64,000 nt of DNA from Symbiodinium natans (lineage: Eukaryota > Sar > Dinophyceae > Suessiales > Symbiodiniaceae): assembly GCA_905221605.1 (NCBI GenBank), contig CAJNDS010002368.1:262001-326000 (forward strand). Direction: 5' to 3'. The position numbers were made by a program, and so were the translations under genes. Every line of letters starts with the position of its first letter. The first letter of the stretch is position 1. The notes below the pieces were generated by a model. The model did not search any database. It was given only the letters and a program-made list of their open reading frames with translations, and had not been told where the DNA came from. Positions 1-11,209 of this stretch are shown one piece after another.

Positions 1-1115
1 CTGTGCCGGTCCGACCCAGATTTTACTATTTTACTATTTTACTATTTTTACTAATTTTACGGGAAATCGGGAGTTTGCATCTCGAAAACCCAACCTTGCA
101 TGTCGGACCAGGATTCTATTATCCAGAGAAAATTCCTCCCTGTCTCTTTACTTTTAATAGGATGTCCTCCACGGGCTCAGCAGTTTGCATCTCGAAAACC
201 CACCTGTGCCGGTCCGACCCAGATTTTACTATTTTACTATTTTACTAATTTTACGGGAAATCGGGAATTTGCATCTCGAAAACCCACCTGTGCCGGTTGG
301 ACCCAGAAATTGCCCTTTTCCTGATTTCGCGCGAAATCCAGAGAAAATTCCTCCCTCTCTCTTTACTTTTAATAGGATTTCCTCCACGGGCTCAACCGTT
401 TGCATCTCGAAAACCCACCTGTGCTGGTCCGACCCAGATTTTACTATTTTACTATTTTACTATTTTACTAATTTTACGGGAAATCGGGAGCTTGCATCTC
501 GAAAACCCACCTGTGCCGGTTGGACCCAGAAATTACCGCTTTACTGATTTCGCGCGAAATCCAGAGAAAATTCCTCCCTCTCTCTTTACTTTTAATAGGA
601 TTTCCTCCACAGGCTCAGCAGTTTGCATCTCGAAAACCCACCTGTGCCGGTCCGACCCAGATTTTACTATTTTACTATTTTACTATTTTACTATTTTACT
701 ATTTTACTAATTTTACGGGAAATCGGGAGTTTGCATCTCGAAAACCCACCTGTGCCGGTTGGACCCAGAAATTGCCCTTTTCCTGATTTCGCGCGAAATC
801 CAGAGAAAATTCCTCCCTCTCTCTTTACTTTTACTAGGATTTCCTCCACGGGCTCAACCGTTTGCATCTCGAAAACCCACCTGTGCCGGTCCGACCCAGA
901 TTTTACTATTTTACTATTTTACTATTCTACTAATTTTACACGAACTCGGGAGTTTGCATCTCGAAAACCCACCTGTGCCGGTTGGACCCAGAAATTACCG
1001 CTTTTGCATCTCGAAAACCTACCTTTGCATGTCGGACCCCAAGAAAGTTTGCATCTCGAAAACCCAACCTTGCATGTCGGACCCCCAATTTGCATGTCGG
1101 ACAGAGGGATCCCGT
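1..1115. repeat. Composite tandem repeat, window-edge truncated
   Basis: The motif TTTGCATCTCGAAAACC recurs at 74, 184, 268, 399, 491, 622, 730, 861, 953, 1,003 and 1,048. Spacings alternate between a constant 131 bp (268-399, 491-622, 730-861) and a variable 84-110 bp, giving a higher-order unit of about 223-239 bp. The variable part contains an expandable TATTTTAC octamer, which explains the length differences. Each unit also has a short palindrome (TTTCGCGCGAAA). Several frames stay open through it, but only because the repeat lacks stops; there is no sign of a gene. The array starts before base 1. Confidence 0.9.
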
Positions 1116-1243
1116 GGGAGGACAGAGGGATCCCTCTACGAGTACCTGATCGAAATGTCTCCCATTCCCTCCCTGAATCATTAGGGTTTAGGGTTTAGGG
1201 TTTAGGGTGTAGGGTTTAGGGTTCAGGGTTTGTGTTTTGTCAC

Positions 1244-3870
1244 ATGCCACACTTCCTGGAAGTCCTCGAGCCCCGTGAATCTAGAGGCAGACAGGACTTT
1301 CATAACCCTTTATGATTCAAGTTTGGCCCCGGCGCCGCCGCCGTTTTCCGAAGAAAGCTTAGGGCTTAGGCTTTAGGGTTAGGGTTTAGGATTTAAAGTT
1401 TCGGGAGATGTTGGCAGACCAAACGGGGTTGGCCAGCCGCCTCGGGAAAAAAGGAAGCCCAAAAGCTACCTGGGTTTTCGTATGGAACGAGGGAGTTCGG
1501 TATCATATGACTTATAACCCACTACAAACATGAAAACAAAAACTCTAAACTACCCTAAATCCTACACCCTAAGCTGCTTCCCTCATCCCCTCCGAAGAAC
1601 CAGCAGGTGAACTGTCAAGTTGCACTATGGATCATAATGGGCGTTTAGGGTTTAGGGTTTAGGGTTTAGCAGGGGAGCCCTTGTCTACCTATCATGTACC
1701 CTCTCAAGCCCAAGGGCCCATACGTCAACACCCCTCTAAAGGTAAGGGACCATATTGAGGGCCCATGAAACTACCCTTAGAAACATCAGCTTGGATGGGC
1801 TCTGTGTTTCGGGGAGGTTAGAGTCTTTAATGCATCTTTGGGCTTGACAAACTTGCAACTTATAGGATTGCTGAGTGTTTCTCCACCCTCAAGCCTGAAG
1901 CCTAAAGCCGAAAAGCCAAAAGCCTCCTAAATCCAACCCGAAACCCGAGGGAATCATCGTTAGCATGTAAGCCTGTTGGGGAGGTTGGGACCCGAAACTC
2001 TCTGCCCTAAACCCTAACTCCTAAACCCTGAAAAACAAAAACGCCAAACCCTAGACTCAAGACCGGAAAACCTAAACAACCCTAAACCCTAAACCCTCAA
2101 CCCTAAACCCTAAACCCTCAACCCTCAACCCTAAACCCTAAACCTGACGGGAGGCGAAGGCTGACGGCCGACCTGGGCGTTGGGCGATGGACTGCAGGAG
2201 CTCCACAAACTTCTCCTCGGGTACGGAGGGGGGAGGGTTTAGGGTTCAGGGTTCAGGGTTCAGGGTTCAGGGGTTTGGGTTTAGGGTTCGGGTGCAGGGT
2301 TTACGGTTTAGAGGGACGGAAGCTTTTTTGAGATTCGGAGAGGTACCATGCTAAGGGCCTACGGGTTTGCTTTGGGCTTGGGTTTAGGGGCTCTGGGGTT
2401 GAGAGTTCTAGGGGGCTTAGGGCTCAAGGTTAAGGGCTCAAGGGTGAAGGGGTCAAAAGGTCTCGAGGGTGTAGGTTTTGTCGATAGTTGATTCTTGTCA
2501 CTGTTACACCCTAATTCCTAAACCCTAAAACCTAGACCCTAAACCCTAAACCCGAAACCCTAAACCCTAAACCCCAAACCCCAAACCCCAAACCCCAAAC
2601 CCCACACGAAGCAAGCACCCCTATCCCCACAGGCAGAGGCTCGGATGCCGAACTTGCCGATGGAGGCCGCTCCAAAGCTAGGAATCCCGCCAGGACCTCG
2701 CGAGCTCATGGGTCGTCTCTAAGGGTGTGCAAGGGTTCTTGCTTGGGGTTTAGGGTTTAGGGTTTAGGGTTTAGGGTTTAGGGTTTAGGGTTTAGGGTTT
2801 AGGGTTTAGGGTTTAGGGTTTAGGGTTTAGGGTTTAGGGTTTAGTGCTTAGGGCTTAGGGTTTTATACCTTCAAAAAATATGGCCCCTTGGGTTGTGCAG
2901 GGTATACGAGGGCTATAAGGGATCCCCATATTTACGTGCCCATACTAAGGGACCATGTAAGTAGCACAAAACCCCAAGCCCCATCCCAACAGCCGCAAAA
3001 ACACCCCTAAACCCTAAGCCCCAAACCCTAAACCCCTAAACCCTAAACCCCAAAACCCTAAACCCTAAACCGCAAACCCCAAACCCAAAAAAAAACATGT
3101 TGTCCAAGCGTCCCCAGCGCAATGGCGCAGCTCCTCTAACAAGGCCTGGCCCAGGACCTGCAAGAGAGGCTGTCAGAGGGGTTTAGGGTTTAGGGTTTAG
3201 GGTTTGAATCCCTGAAACCTCAAACCCTACATCCTAAACTCTAAACCCTAAATCCTAAACTCTAAACCCCATAACTTTAAGGTTTAGGGTTTTGGGCGCT
3301 TTGGGGGTTTGAGGGCGTTTAGAGCTTTGAGGCCTCTTCTTTGGGCTTTGGGGTTAGCGCGCTAAACCCTAAACCCTAAACCCTAAACCCTAAACCCGAC
3401 GCGTTAAGGGCTTGCAGGATCTGATGGATCTCCTGTCTATTTTTTTTTTGGGGGGGGGGGGGGTAAATTATTAACACAATATCTGTACATATATGTACAT
3501 AATAAGAATACAAAGGCAGTTTGTTTGGGGGGGAGAAAGGAACTTCTACTAGGCGCATGCAGAGGGACCCTCGGCTCCAGGCTTTAGGGTTTAGGCTTGA
3601 GGCTTGATGGTTTGGAGCTTGGGGTCCCAGGGTTGAGGGTTTCGGGTTTCGGGTTTAGGGTTTCGGGTTTGTGAAGGTTTAGGGTTTAGGGTTTAGGGTT
3701 TAGGGTTAGGGTTTAGGGCCTAGGGTTGAGGGCTTATAAGGTTCTGGGTATAGGGGCTTAGGGTTAAGGGCTGGGGTGGTTTAGGGCTCTTCTTGCGGCC
3801 GAAGGCGCTGAGATGTCCTGCTCCAGCGACTGCTGGACGATGCCGAGCATCTCTTGCAGCTTCTCCTTAG
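1244..3870 (+). CDS. Hypothetical 8-exon gene model, 142 aa
   Basis: Function unknown. Exons: 1244-1274, 1418-1473, 1598-1642, 2160-2220, 2633-2711, 3144-3180, 3409-3462, 3805-3870 (ATG at 1,244, TAG at 3,868). Every border is AG/GT and the lengths sum to 429 nt with compatible phases. The best acceptors are CCCCTCCGAAG before 1,598 and CTATCCCCACAG before 2,633. Peptide pieces include QTGLASRLGKKGSPKATW and NQQVNCQVALWIIMG. Exon 7 runs into a G-run. Spacers are heptamer arrays plus inverted-repeat elements. Antisense alternatives are open too: at 3,818-3,865 the minus strand reads EKLQEMLGIVQQSLEQ. The chain was chosen by hand among alternatives, so the exon set is uncertain. Confidence 0.25.
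1690..1781. repeat. Short dispersed element, family C copy
   Basis: Contains AAGCCCAAGGGCCCATAC, GGTAAGGGACCATATTGAGG and a right end reading CATGAAACTACCCTTA, shared in order with the copy at 5,869-6,016. Lies inside a spacer between heptamer arrays. No coding capacity. Confidence 0.6.
2745..2845 (+). repeat. TTTAGGG array (about 14 copies)
   Basis: Nearly perfect heptamer run directly right of the island at 2,630-2,715. It is followed by a family C element (2,868-2,965) and then by CCCTAAA repeats (3,003-3,065), a clear example of the TTTAGGG-to-CCCTAAA order within a spacer. Confidence 0.95.
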
Positions 3871-4980
3871 GCCGCTTTATTGAACCCCAGAAACTCTACA
3901 CCAGAACCCTATAGGGTTTAGGGTTTAGGGTTTAGGATTTAGGGTTAAACCTTAAAACATCCCCAAACCCTAGAAACCCTATAGAAACCCTATAGAAACC
4001 CTATAGAAACCCTTAATGGAAACCCTAGAGACCCTAGAGACCGTAGAACCCTAAACCCTGTAACCCCCATGCCTCCCAAAACCAACCCTGGCTCCAACCG
4101 TTACCATCCCCTTCCCCCCCCCCTCCCCCCCCGCGAGCAAAAACAACAGGAAACAAGAAAAACACACACGGCCTTGGCCGAAACCCTACGCCCCAAACCG
4201 CAAGCCCTACACCTCAAACTCCAAACCCTGCACCTTAAACCCTAAACCCCAATTCCTACCCCCCACCCCCGCCCCAACCGTAAACCATCGGCTTAAACCC
4301 CAAATCCTGCACCCTTTTACCCAAATCCTACCCTCCCCCCGCCCACCCTAATACGCTTCAAGCCCAAACCCTACACCCTAATCCCCAAATCTTACAACCC
4401 CCCCCTCCCAAAAACAAAACCATAGTCCGAGTGACTGGACCTTTTGGGCCGATGAACCCGCGGTCGCGAAGGAAGTCGAAAACCTAGGTTTTGGGATAAA
4501 CAATGGGCTGAGGGTTTTAGGGGCTTGGGGTTTAGGGCTTAGGGTTGAGGGTTTTAGGGCTTAGGGTTTTGGGACAGAAAATGGGCTGAGGGTGTTAGGG
4601 GCTCAGGGTTTATGGCTGTGGGGTTTTGGGATAAACAATGAGCTGCGGGTTTTAGGGGCTTAGGGTTGAGGGCTTCGCGTGTCTAGGGTGTTCTGCGCTG
4701 AGGGTCTATAGGGTTTATATGGTTTCGTGGGCTTAGGATGCTACGGTGGCTTTAGGGTTTAGCGTTTGATGGGTTTGGCGAGTTAGGTGCTTAGGGCGTT
4801 ATGTGCTCAAGGTGGTTTCAGGGTTTAGGGTGTTTTGGTGCGTTTAGACTTCGGGGTTTAGGGCTTCATGGGTTTCGAGACTCACAGGCCAGAGGGTTGG
4901 GTTTGTGGGGTTGTTAGTCAGTTGGTGTAAAGCCGGATCGGACACTAGCTAGAGGACGCAGCAAGCAAAGAAATCGCACC

Positions 4981-7900
4981 ATGCACTTGCTTTACCTACA
5001 CCCGACAGATCCCGTAAACCCGAATCCAAAAGTCTTTACCCAAAACCCGAAAATCCAAACCCTCGACCCTAAAACCTAAACGTTTAGGGTTTTAGGGTTT
5101 TGCCGTTTTGGGCTTCAGGGTTTTGAGGCTTCGCAAGCCCCCACATCCCTTCTTAAGACGCCCTGCTTGTTCCAACGTGTCTGCCTTGGCGGGGGAGGCT
5201 TGGGGAGCTATGTTCAGGCTTCAGGGTTTCGGGTTGGGGTCCTAAACGCTAAACCCTAAAGTCCTAAACCCTAAACCCTAGATCACCCTGTTGTCCTACG
5301 GGCGGGGGAGGGGGCCCAGGAAGACTTACAACCTAAGTTCGGACTAGCCCTAAACCCTACACCCTAGACCCAGAACCTAAGTTCGCACTAGGACTCAAAA
5401 CTCAGCTCAGGGCTCAGGATTTGTTTAGCGGGTTTTAGGAGTTTAGGGGTTTAGGGGTTAAGGGTCTCAGGGCTTTAGGGGTTTAGAATTTTGGGTTTTA
5501 GGGTTTTAGGGTTCAGAATGTAGGGGTTTTAGGGTCTAAGGGACTAAAGGTGCTAGGGGTCTAGGGTTTACGGCTTTAGGGTTTAGAATTCAGGGTTTTA
5601 GGGTCTAGGGCTTTTCGGGCTTCGCGACGAAGACTGGCCCACCCACGACGCCAAGAAGCGCAGACCCGCTGCAGAAGCGTGTCGAAGATCTGCAGATTCC
5701 TGATGCCCTAGTCCTAAACCCTAAACCCTAAACCCTAAACCTCAAGCCCGAAACCCCATTCTTTTGTGAGCCTTGATGGGTCTAGGGTCGGGGTGTTCTA
5801 GGGTCCTGACACAAAAACCCTTAGCCGAACATGCCGACAAGGCACCTAGGGTCTAGGGTTTAGGGTTTAAGGGTAGTTGCATGGTTCCTGAATATGGGCC
5901 CTTAAAGGGGACCCCTTATATACGCCGTTCATACCCTATAAAACCCAAGGGCCCATACTTCAGAACCATGTGAAGAAGGCAAGGGACCAGATTCAGGGAC
6001 CATCTAACTACCCTTAGACCAAAGGACTCCATCTAGGGTTTAGTTAGGGTTTAGGGTTTAGGGTTTAGGGTTTAGGGTTTAGGGTTTAGGGTTTAGGGTT
6101 TAGGGTTTAGGGTTTAGGATTTAGGGTTTAGGGTTTAGGGTTTAGGTTTTGGGGTTAGGGTTGGGATGTACCCCCGTATACAAACGGTCCTTCATACGGA
6201 TTACAGCACCCCCTATTATGATCCCTGTTAAGGGTTGTTAGTATAAGGGGAACATCCCACGTTTAGGGTTTAAGGTTTAGGGCTTTCAGGGTAAGGGCCC
6301 GGGGTTGTAGCCAGTGGCGAAAAGCAGAGGGAGCGCTATGAAACGACCTTTCTCCAAACCCTAAACCCTAAACCCCAAACCCCAAACCCTAAACCCCAAA
6401 CCCCAGACAAAAGCAGAGGGAGTCCCCCCATCATCGCCGAGGCGCAACTCGTCGGCGAAGCCCAGGACACGGAGCTTCGTGAGCTTCCCCGCATCCTCCG
6501 CCAAGTTCACCTGCTCCTGGCATCTTGGGGTTTAGGGTTTAGGGTTTAGGGTTTGGGGTTTGGGGTTTAGGGTTTAGGGTTTAGGGTCCAGGGCTTAGAG
6601 CTTGGGGCTTCTGTAAGTTCATCCGAAGGGAAGTTACTTGGGTTTTTATCGGGTATATAAGGGTATATATAAGGGTTCCCCAACTACTTGCCCCCTACCA
6701 CGGAACCATGCAGCTTCCCTGAAAGACTCATCCCAGGGTCGGATGTCTTGATGAGCTTGGTTTCTTGTCCATCACAGTTGCTTCCTTCCTCAAGCTGATT
6801 TCACTATAATCCCCTTAGAGCCTTAATAAAAAATATTTGTTTTGTTTAATACCCTCTTGGGTTTTATATAAACAAAAATTCAAAAAACCCCAAGGGGGAT
6901 ATAGTTCAAGGGGAGGCAGGGACCCTGCTAGTCGCAGGGTTTAGGGGATTTTTTAGGGGGTTTGGTGGGTGTCGGGTTTGGAGGCTCATAGGTCGTGATA
7001 AGTAGTGCCCGAAGTTGCTCTAAATAAGGTTCAGCTATACTTACCACAAAATGAAGCCTACTTACAACTACCCATGAGCCTCCTAGTAGGGAGCTAGGCA
7101 ATGAAGTTAACCCTGAAGCACTGGAACTGTCCAAACCCCGAAGCCCGCCAGAACCGCAAAAACCACCAACAAACCTCAAGCCTGTCCTCTGAAGCATCAG
7201 ACAGTACCAAAAACGGCCCTAAACCCTCCCTAAACCGTCCTTTGAGCCAAAGCCTTCCACCAGCCCCTGAGCAGCTCTTAGCGCGGAGGACGTCAGCGCC
7301 CAGTCCAGACCTAGGGTTTAGGGTTTAGGGTTGAGGGTTGAGGGTTCTGGGTTCAGGGTTTAAACCGGGGTTTAGGGTTTAGGGTTTAGGTTTTAGGGTT
7401 TAGGAGTTTTGGAGTTTATTGGGTTAAGGGGGTTGAGGCTTTGAGGGCTTTAGGTGTCCAAGGCTGAGGGCTTTGAGGGTTTAGGGTTTTGGGGGTTCAG
7501 GGTTGTGGGTTTAAGGGGGTTAAGGTTGAGAGTTGAGGGTTCAGGGCTTTGAGGGCTTACAGGGTTTATAGGGTCTCTGGGCTTAGAAGTTTAGAGCTTT
7601 GAGGGCCTAGGGCGTTCAGAACTAACATCGAGCCTGGGGCCCATGGAGCTTTGACCGAGAGGTCTTGACCGACGGTTTGTCCGCAACGTTTCGACCGAAA
7701 CCGCTTTGTCTTAGAACCTTCGTTTCCATTGAGGTGACTCTTCCCAAAGGGTCCATGTACCCATATATCATACACTAGGGCGTTATAGGTGTTCCTATAT
7801 AATAGCTTTAGGGCCCAAATGTATACGATATAGGTACATGGACCCTTAGGGCTTGTTTGGAGTCTAGAGAGTTTAGTCATCGTGCAGGGACCCTAAAGCC

Positions 7901-8249
7901 TAAACCCTCAACCCTGATAAGGCCGCAAGAGAGAGCAAACAACGAGGATGCAATGGCGTCCACGTGCTGGTTCCAGGGGTCGCAAAGTTCCTCCTAGTTG
8001 TCCAGTATCCTGGGGGAATTAAGGCTATTCTACCCCAAGAAGGTTAAAGGTGACCTACTCTACTACTAGGTCCTAGAATCTGAAGCCATGCAGGACTAAT
8101 AAATAAATCACGCACATTTGTGGGGTCTCTGGCCATTGAAGATTCTCCAGGGTCCCTTTCCCTGCAGAGGATCTCTGAAATCTAGCCCTAAACCCTAACC
8201 CTAAACCCTAAACCCTGAAGCCGCTGAGACAGCTTGGGATGCTTCCTGA
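4981..8249 (+). CDS. Hypothetical 8-exon gene model, 194 aa
   Basis: Function unknown. Exons: 4981-5013, 5158-5211, 5320-5336, 5633-5710, 6414-6504, 7098-7315, 7922-7986, 8221-8249. They start with ATG, end with TGA, have AG/GT at every border and sum to 585 nt in a consistent frame. The strongest acceptor is CCCACATCCCTTCTTAAG before 5,158. The longest exon (7,098-7,315, ATG at 7,101) is open for over 70 codons and rich in Ser, Pro, Asn and Gln. The exon at 7,922 reads PQERANNEDAMASTCWFQGS. The island at 6,414-6,504 has an equally good minus-strand reading (EQVNLAEDAGKLTKLRVLGF), so even the strand is not certain. No domain, signal peptide or membrane segment was seen. Confidence 0.3.
5869..6016. 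mobile_element. Short inverted-repeat element, family C (148 bp)
   Basis: Ends are imperfect inverted repeats: AAGGGTAGTTGCATGG on the left and CCATCTAACTACCCTT on the right. It has no reading frame of note and resembles a MITE. Related copies or fragments lie near 1,690, 2,868, 6,640, 27,478, 42,380, 52,757 and 62,716. Confidence 0.6.
6046..6146 (+). repeat. TTTAGGG array
   Basis: About 14 heptamers with two variant units (TTAGGAT, TTTTGGGG). It sits between a family C element and a family B element, in the spacer between islands at 5,633-5,710 and 6,414-6,504. Confidence 0.95.
6160..6260. mobile_element. Short inverted-repeat element, family B
   Basis: Left end GGGATGTACCCCCGTATAC, right end GTATAAGGGGAACATCCCAC. 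Two other copies (14,422-14,517 and 15,630-15,729) share the right-end core GACTGTTAGTATAAGGGG. About 100 bp, non-coding, MITE-like. Confidence 0.65.
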
Positions 8250-8386
8250 ACCCTCAGCGTCCACCCTAAACCCTAAACCCTGGACCCTAGGCCCTGAACC
8301 CTAAACTCCCTAAACCTTCATGAACCCTGCGAGAAATCCAGTCCCAGAGGCGCATGACTTGAAAGGCCCGTATCAGGGTCGGCAGC

Positions 8387-9782
8387 ATGTCCGCTATCCT
8401 CAAGTCCGCTCTGGGGTTTAGGGGGTTTAGGGTTTGGGGTTTGGGGTTTAGGGTTTGCGGTTTAGGGTTTGGGGTTCAGGGTTTGGGGTTTAGGGATTTA
8501 GGGATTCGGGTTGGGGATTTAGGATTTAGGGTTGAGGGCTTAGAGAGGACAATGGGCCATATTTGAAGCAAACTGAGAGAGACGTCTGGTTTTGGGGTTT
8601 CCCCTTGAGATGAACTCATTTGTTAGACTCTGGAACCAACTAAACTACTAACCCTATCATGAGGCCCAAAACCTAAACCCTAAACCCTAAACCCTAAAAC
8701 CCCAAATTCGGGAAAGTTGGTGCCACATCCTTGGCAATCTGCCACGAAAGCTCGGCAGCAATGGTCTCTGTTCTGTGCCTCTGAACACAGGCACGACGGG
8801 CACGCATCAGGTCTTGCTCCTTCTTGAGAGCACGTGCCATGGACATGAGGGTGCGTGCGTTCTCCTCGGCGTCTACGTCCAGTGCGAAGTCTTGTGGAAT
8901 GTCTGCAGGACTGTGAGACTGAGTTTAGGGTTTAGGGTTTAGGGTTTAGGGTTTAGGGTTTAGGGTTTAGGGTTTAGGGTTCACCTATGTCCCTGCTGTG
9001 CAAGTCACAGCGCATTGAGGTCACCTCCGGCATCAGCTTGGAGTCCGCGTGGCCGTGTCTCCAGCTTATAAAACATTTAAGGTCCTAAACCCAAAACCTT
9101 AAACAACGAATCCTAAACCTACAGTCTTAATTATAGGCTATACCAGCAACTTCTGTGCCCTAAGCCTACACTCTTATAGGCTATACCAGCCAGCTTCTGT
9201 GCAAAGCAAAAAAGAGTCAGGGAAGGGTCCCAGTATGACAGGGCTTCGGGCTATAGATTGTCCGTGATAGGGTTGGCAGCTCGTGGCTTCAAGTGTTTCC
9301 GGGTTAAAAGGTTCAAAAGAGCTTTAATTAAAGCGGTTTAAAAAGGGTTTAAAAAAGGGTTGCAAAGGGTTTAGGGTTTTCACGGGCACTAAAGTGCTTA
9401 AAGCCCTCAATTCAGTAGGAGGCCGCGTGTCGCCGAAAATACCCACACTGCAGACCATCACCCGAAACCCTCAAAGCTCAACCCCTAAGCCCTACAAACC
9501 CTACAAACCCTATAAACCCTATAAACCCTATAAACCCTATAAACCCTATAAACCCTATAAACCCTGTAAACCCTATAAACCCTATAAACCCTATAAACAC
9601 TATAAACCCTAATGACCCTATAAACCCTATAAAACCCCATAAACCCTATAAGCCCTATAAACCCTATATACCTATAAAACCAACGTTGAAGCTGGCAATC
9701 TGGCGCCCGCTGCACGCCACCCTGTCGCTCAGAGCCACCCAAAACCACAGCTGTGGAGGAACATCTGAGATCTGAGGGCTAA
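8387..9782 (+). CDS. Hypothetical short gene model (3 exons)
   Basis: Possible start ATG at 8,387 (MSAILKSAL) with donor GG|GTTTAG, a small exon at 9,005-9,019 after the acceptor CCCTGCTGTGCAAG, and a last exon at 9,692-9,782 ending in TAA (fragment WQSGARCTPPCRSEPPKTTA). Lengths sum to 135 nt (44 aa). The middle exon could instead extend to 9,081. Product unknown. The first spacer holds an antisense coding-like segment (8,697-8,902). The small size and flexible exon choice make this weak. Confidence 0.2.
8697..8902 (-). CDS. Antisense coding-like segment, about 68 codons
   Basis: The minus strand is open from a TGCAG acceptor-like site at 8,903 to TAG at 8,694-8,696. It reads like a charged helical protein, with pieces DVDAEENARTLMSMARALKK and EQDLMRARRACVQRHR. 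Purines dominate first codon positions. One plus-strand frame is also open but Cys/Leu/Ser-rich and looks antisense. CCCTAAA (left) and TTTAGGG (right) flank it. I do not recognise the family. It may be an exon of a minus-strand gene or a captured gene fragment inside a plus-strand intron. No start codon is evident. Confidence 0.4.
9488..9672 (-). repeat. CCCTATAAA nonamer array
   Basis: About 20 copies of a nine-base variant (CCCTATAAA) of the telomere-type repeat, locally homogenised, with occasional CCCTGTAAA and CCCCATAAA units. The period of nine leaves frames open through it (KPYKPYKPY on +), which is repeat-driven rather than a gene. Confidence 0.9.
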
Positions 9783-9898
9783 AACCCTAAACCCTAAACC
9801 CCAAACCCCAAAACCTAAACCTCAAATCCGAAACCCTAAACCCTAAACCCTAAACCCTAAACCCTAAACCGAATTCGGCTGGTCCAGGGCTCCGGTGG

Positions 9899-10109
9899 AT
9901 GCGGATGGCCGCCAAGAGCCCGGCGCGGCGATCCGACTTGGCCAAGGTGTCCCGCCTTGGGGGGGGGGGGGGTTTTGGGGTTTAGGGTTTAGGGTTTAGG
10001 GGTTTGGGGTTTGGGGTTTAGGGTTGGGGTTTAGGGGTTAGTTTAGGGGTTTGGCGTAGGGCTCTTTCTTGCATCTTGAAGGGTAGCCGGTTGTACTAGC
10101 ACTAGTACC

Positions 10110-10150
<41 letters not shown>

Positions 10151-10512
10151 CAGCAGTAGTAGGAGTAGCAGTCGGAGTAGCAGTTGCAGGTGCAGTTGCA
10201 GTTGCACTTGCAGCAGCAGTAGCAGTAGCAGTAGCAGCAGTGGCAGCAGAGACAGCAGAGACAGCAAAAGCAGCAACAGCAGCAAAAAAAGCAGCAGCAG
10301 CAGCAGCAGCAGCCGCCGTCGTCGGCGGCGTCGTCGCATTCAGGGCCCCTTCTACGGGAAAGCATGGTCAGTTCTTGGGAACATATTATGCCCCCTTGCA
10401 TTTGAAGCACCCACAAAAAGCCCAGTTCGGTAAACCGAGGCAAGGCGCACAAAGTAGCTGAGAAGAAGGTCGATCTCCTCACGGCGACGAAGCATCTCAA
10501 TCCGACAAATGA
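9899..10512 (+). CDS. Hypothetical 3-exon gene with Val/Ala or Ser low-complexity exon
   Basis: Exons 9899-9946 (MRMAAKSPARRSDLAK), 10087-10366 and 10469-10512 (ends RSPHGDEASQSDK then TGA), all AG/GT, total 372 nt (123 aa). The middle exon is a GTA/GCA trinucleotide tract. In the phase set by exon 1 it encodes Val and Ala runs ending AFRAPSTGKHG; one base away it reads Ser-rich with an Arg run (SSSRRRRRRRIQGPFYGKAW), which is more usual for real proteins. Introns are short (140 and 102 bp). Function unknown. Triplet expansion may have created most of the exon. Confidence 0.3.
10087..10330 (+). repeat. GTA/GCA trinucleotide tract
   Basis: GTA repeats (10,111-10,150) grade into interrupted GCA/GTA triplets and end in GCA and CGT triplets near 10,320. 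Only triplet-compatible interruptions are seen, which is what selection for reading frame, or simple slippage, would leave. Confidence 0.9.
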
Positions 10513-10567
10513 TGAGCCCTCTCAATCCTACAAGGAGACTCCCTCCCACTTTACCCTACTTGGGAGG

Positions 10568-10670
10568 GAGTAGACCGTGGAAGAAAAGTATATACTTTTT
10601 AGGCATAAGTAGCTATACTAGGAGCCCAGAACCAACAAAAGTATTAAAGCATAGTACTAGAAAAACCCAC
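10568..10670. repeat. Dispersed element, family D copy
   Basis: Shares AGTATATACTTTTTAGGCATAAGT, then GTATTAA...ATAGTACT and AAAACCCA in order with 56,414-56,518. About 100 bp, AT-rich, no coding capacity. The rest of 10,670-10,930 shows nothing recognisable beyond a degenerate heptamer patch. Confidence 0.55.
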
Positions 10671-10927
10671 TTCGTATGAAACAGGGTTTATATTACTGTT
10701 AGTGGTGGGTGTATACAATAAGGTTCCTTTTTAAAATTGGTGAGGGAATATATTGGGTGTCCTTTTGGGGATACAAGGAAAACAAACCTACTTCATATAG
10801 AGCTTGAGGTTTAGGGTGCAGGGCTTACGAGTTACAGCTCAAGGATTTATCATCCATGTAACTTCTTTGTCTCGGCCGCCTCTGTACTCGGGCTCATAGA
10901 ATCATTCTACTTCTCTCCGGCGGGGGA

Positions 10928-10996
10928 AGAAGGGGGAGGGGGGGGGGGGTGGGGAAGGGGCTAGGGGGGGGGGGGGGGGGGGGGGGGGAGGGGGTT
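10928..10996. repeat. Poly-G tracts
   Basis: Several G runs of 6-24 bases separated by single A, T or C residues, strong candidates for G-quadruplex or assembly error. They lie just upstream of the small frame at 11,021. Confidence 0.9.
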
Positions 10997-11020
10997 CCTT
11001 GCTGGCAGACTATACCCAGG

Positions 11021-11209
11021 ATGTTAACTCACAGAAGATGCTGGGAGAAGCTTCGGAGAGGCATGGTTGAAAATAAGCTTGATAATATCGATAATGGCAA
11101 ATTCCATGTTGGAGATTACTCTCCGTTTTCGGCTTCCTTCATGAAGCAAACCCTAGAAAACCCCAAGCCCTACCGGGCGCACGCCTCCAGGTGGAGCTCC
11201 GAGTTTTGA
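11021..11209 (+). CDS. Small intronless open frame, 62 aa
   Basis: ATG at 11,021 to TGA at 11,207; the frame is also open upstream to 10,949 through the G-run. Peptide pieces MLTHRRCWEKLRRGMVENKL and DNIDNGKFHVGDYSPFSASF have ordinary amino-acid composition and lower GC than neighbouring islands. A TTGCTGGCAG acceptor-like site lies 12 bases before the ATG. No GT donor suggests it continues. It may be a complete small gene, a last exon, or a chance frame. No domain recognised. Confidence 0.35.
   Translation: MLTHRRCWEKLRRGMVENKLDNIDNGKFHVGDYSPFSASFMKQTLENPKPYRAHASRWSSEF

Noticed and set aside
1..1115. CRISPR-like array of direct repeats at the left edge
   Set aside because: Spacers are not unique: the whole 223-239 bp unit repeats, and the rest of the window is eukaryotic in character with no cas genes.
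9485..9748. Tyr/Arg/Val or Lys/Pro/Tyr repeat proteins at 9.5 kb
   Set aside because: Direct translation of the CCCTATAAA nonamer array.
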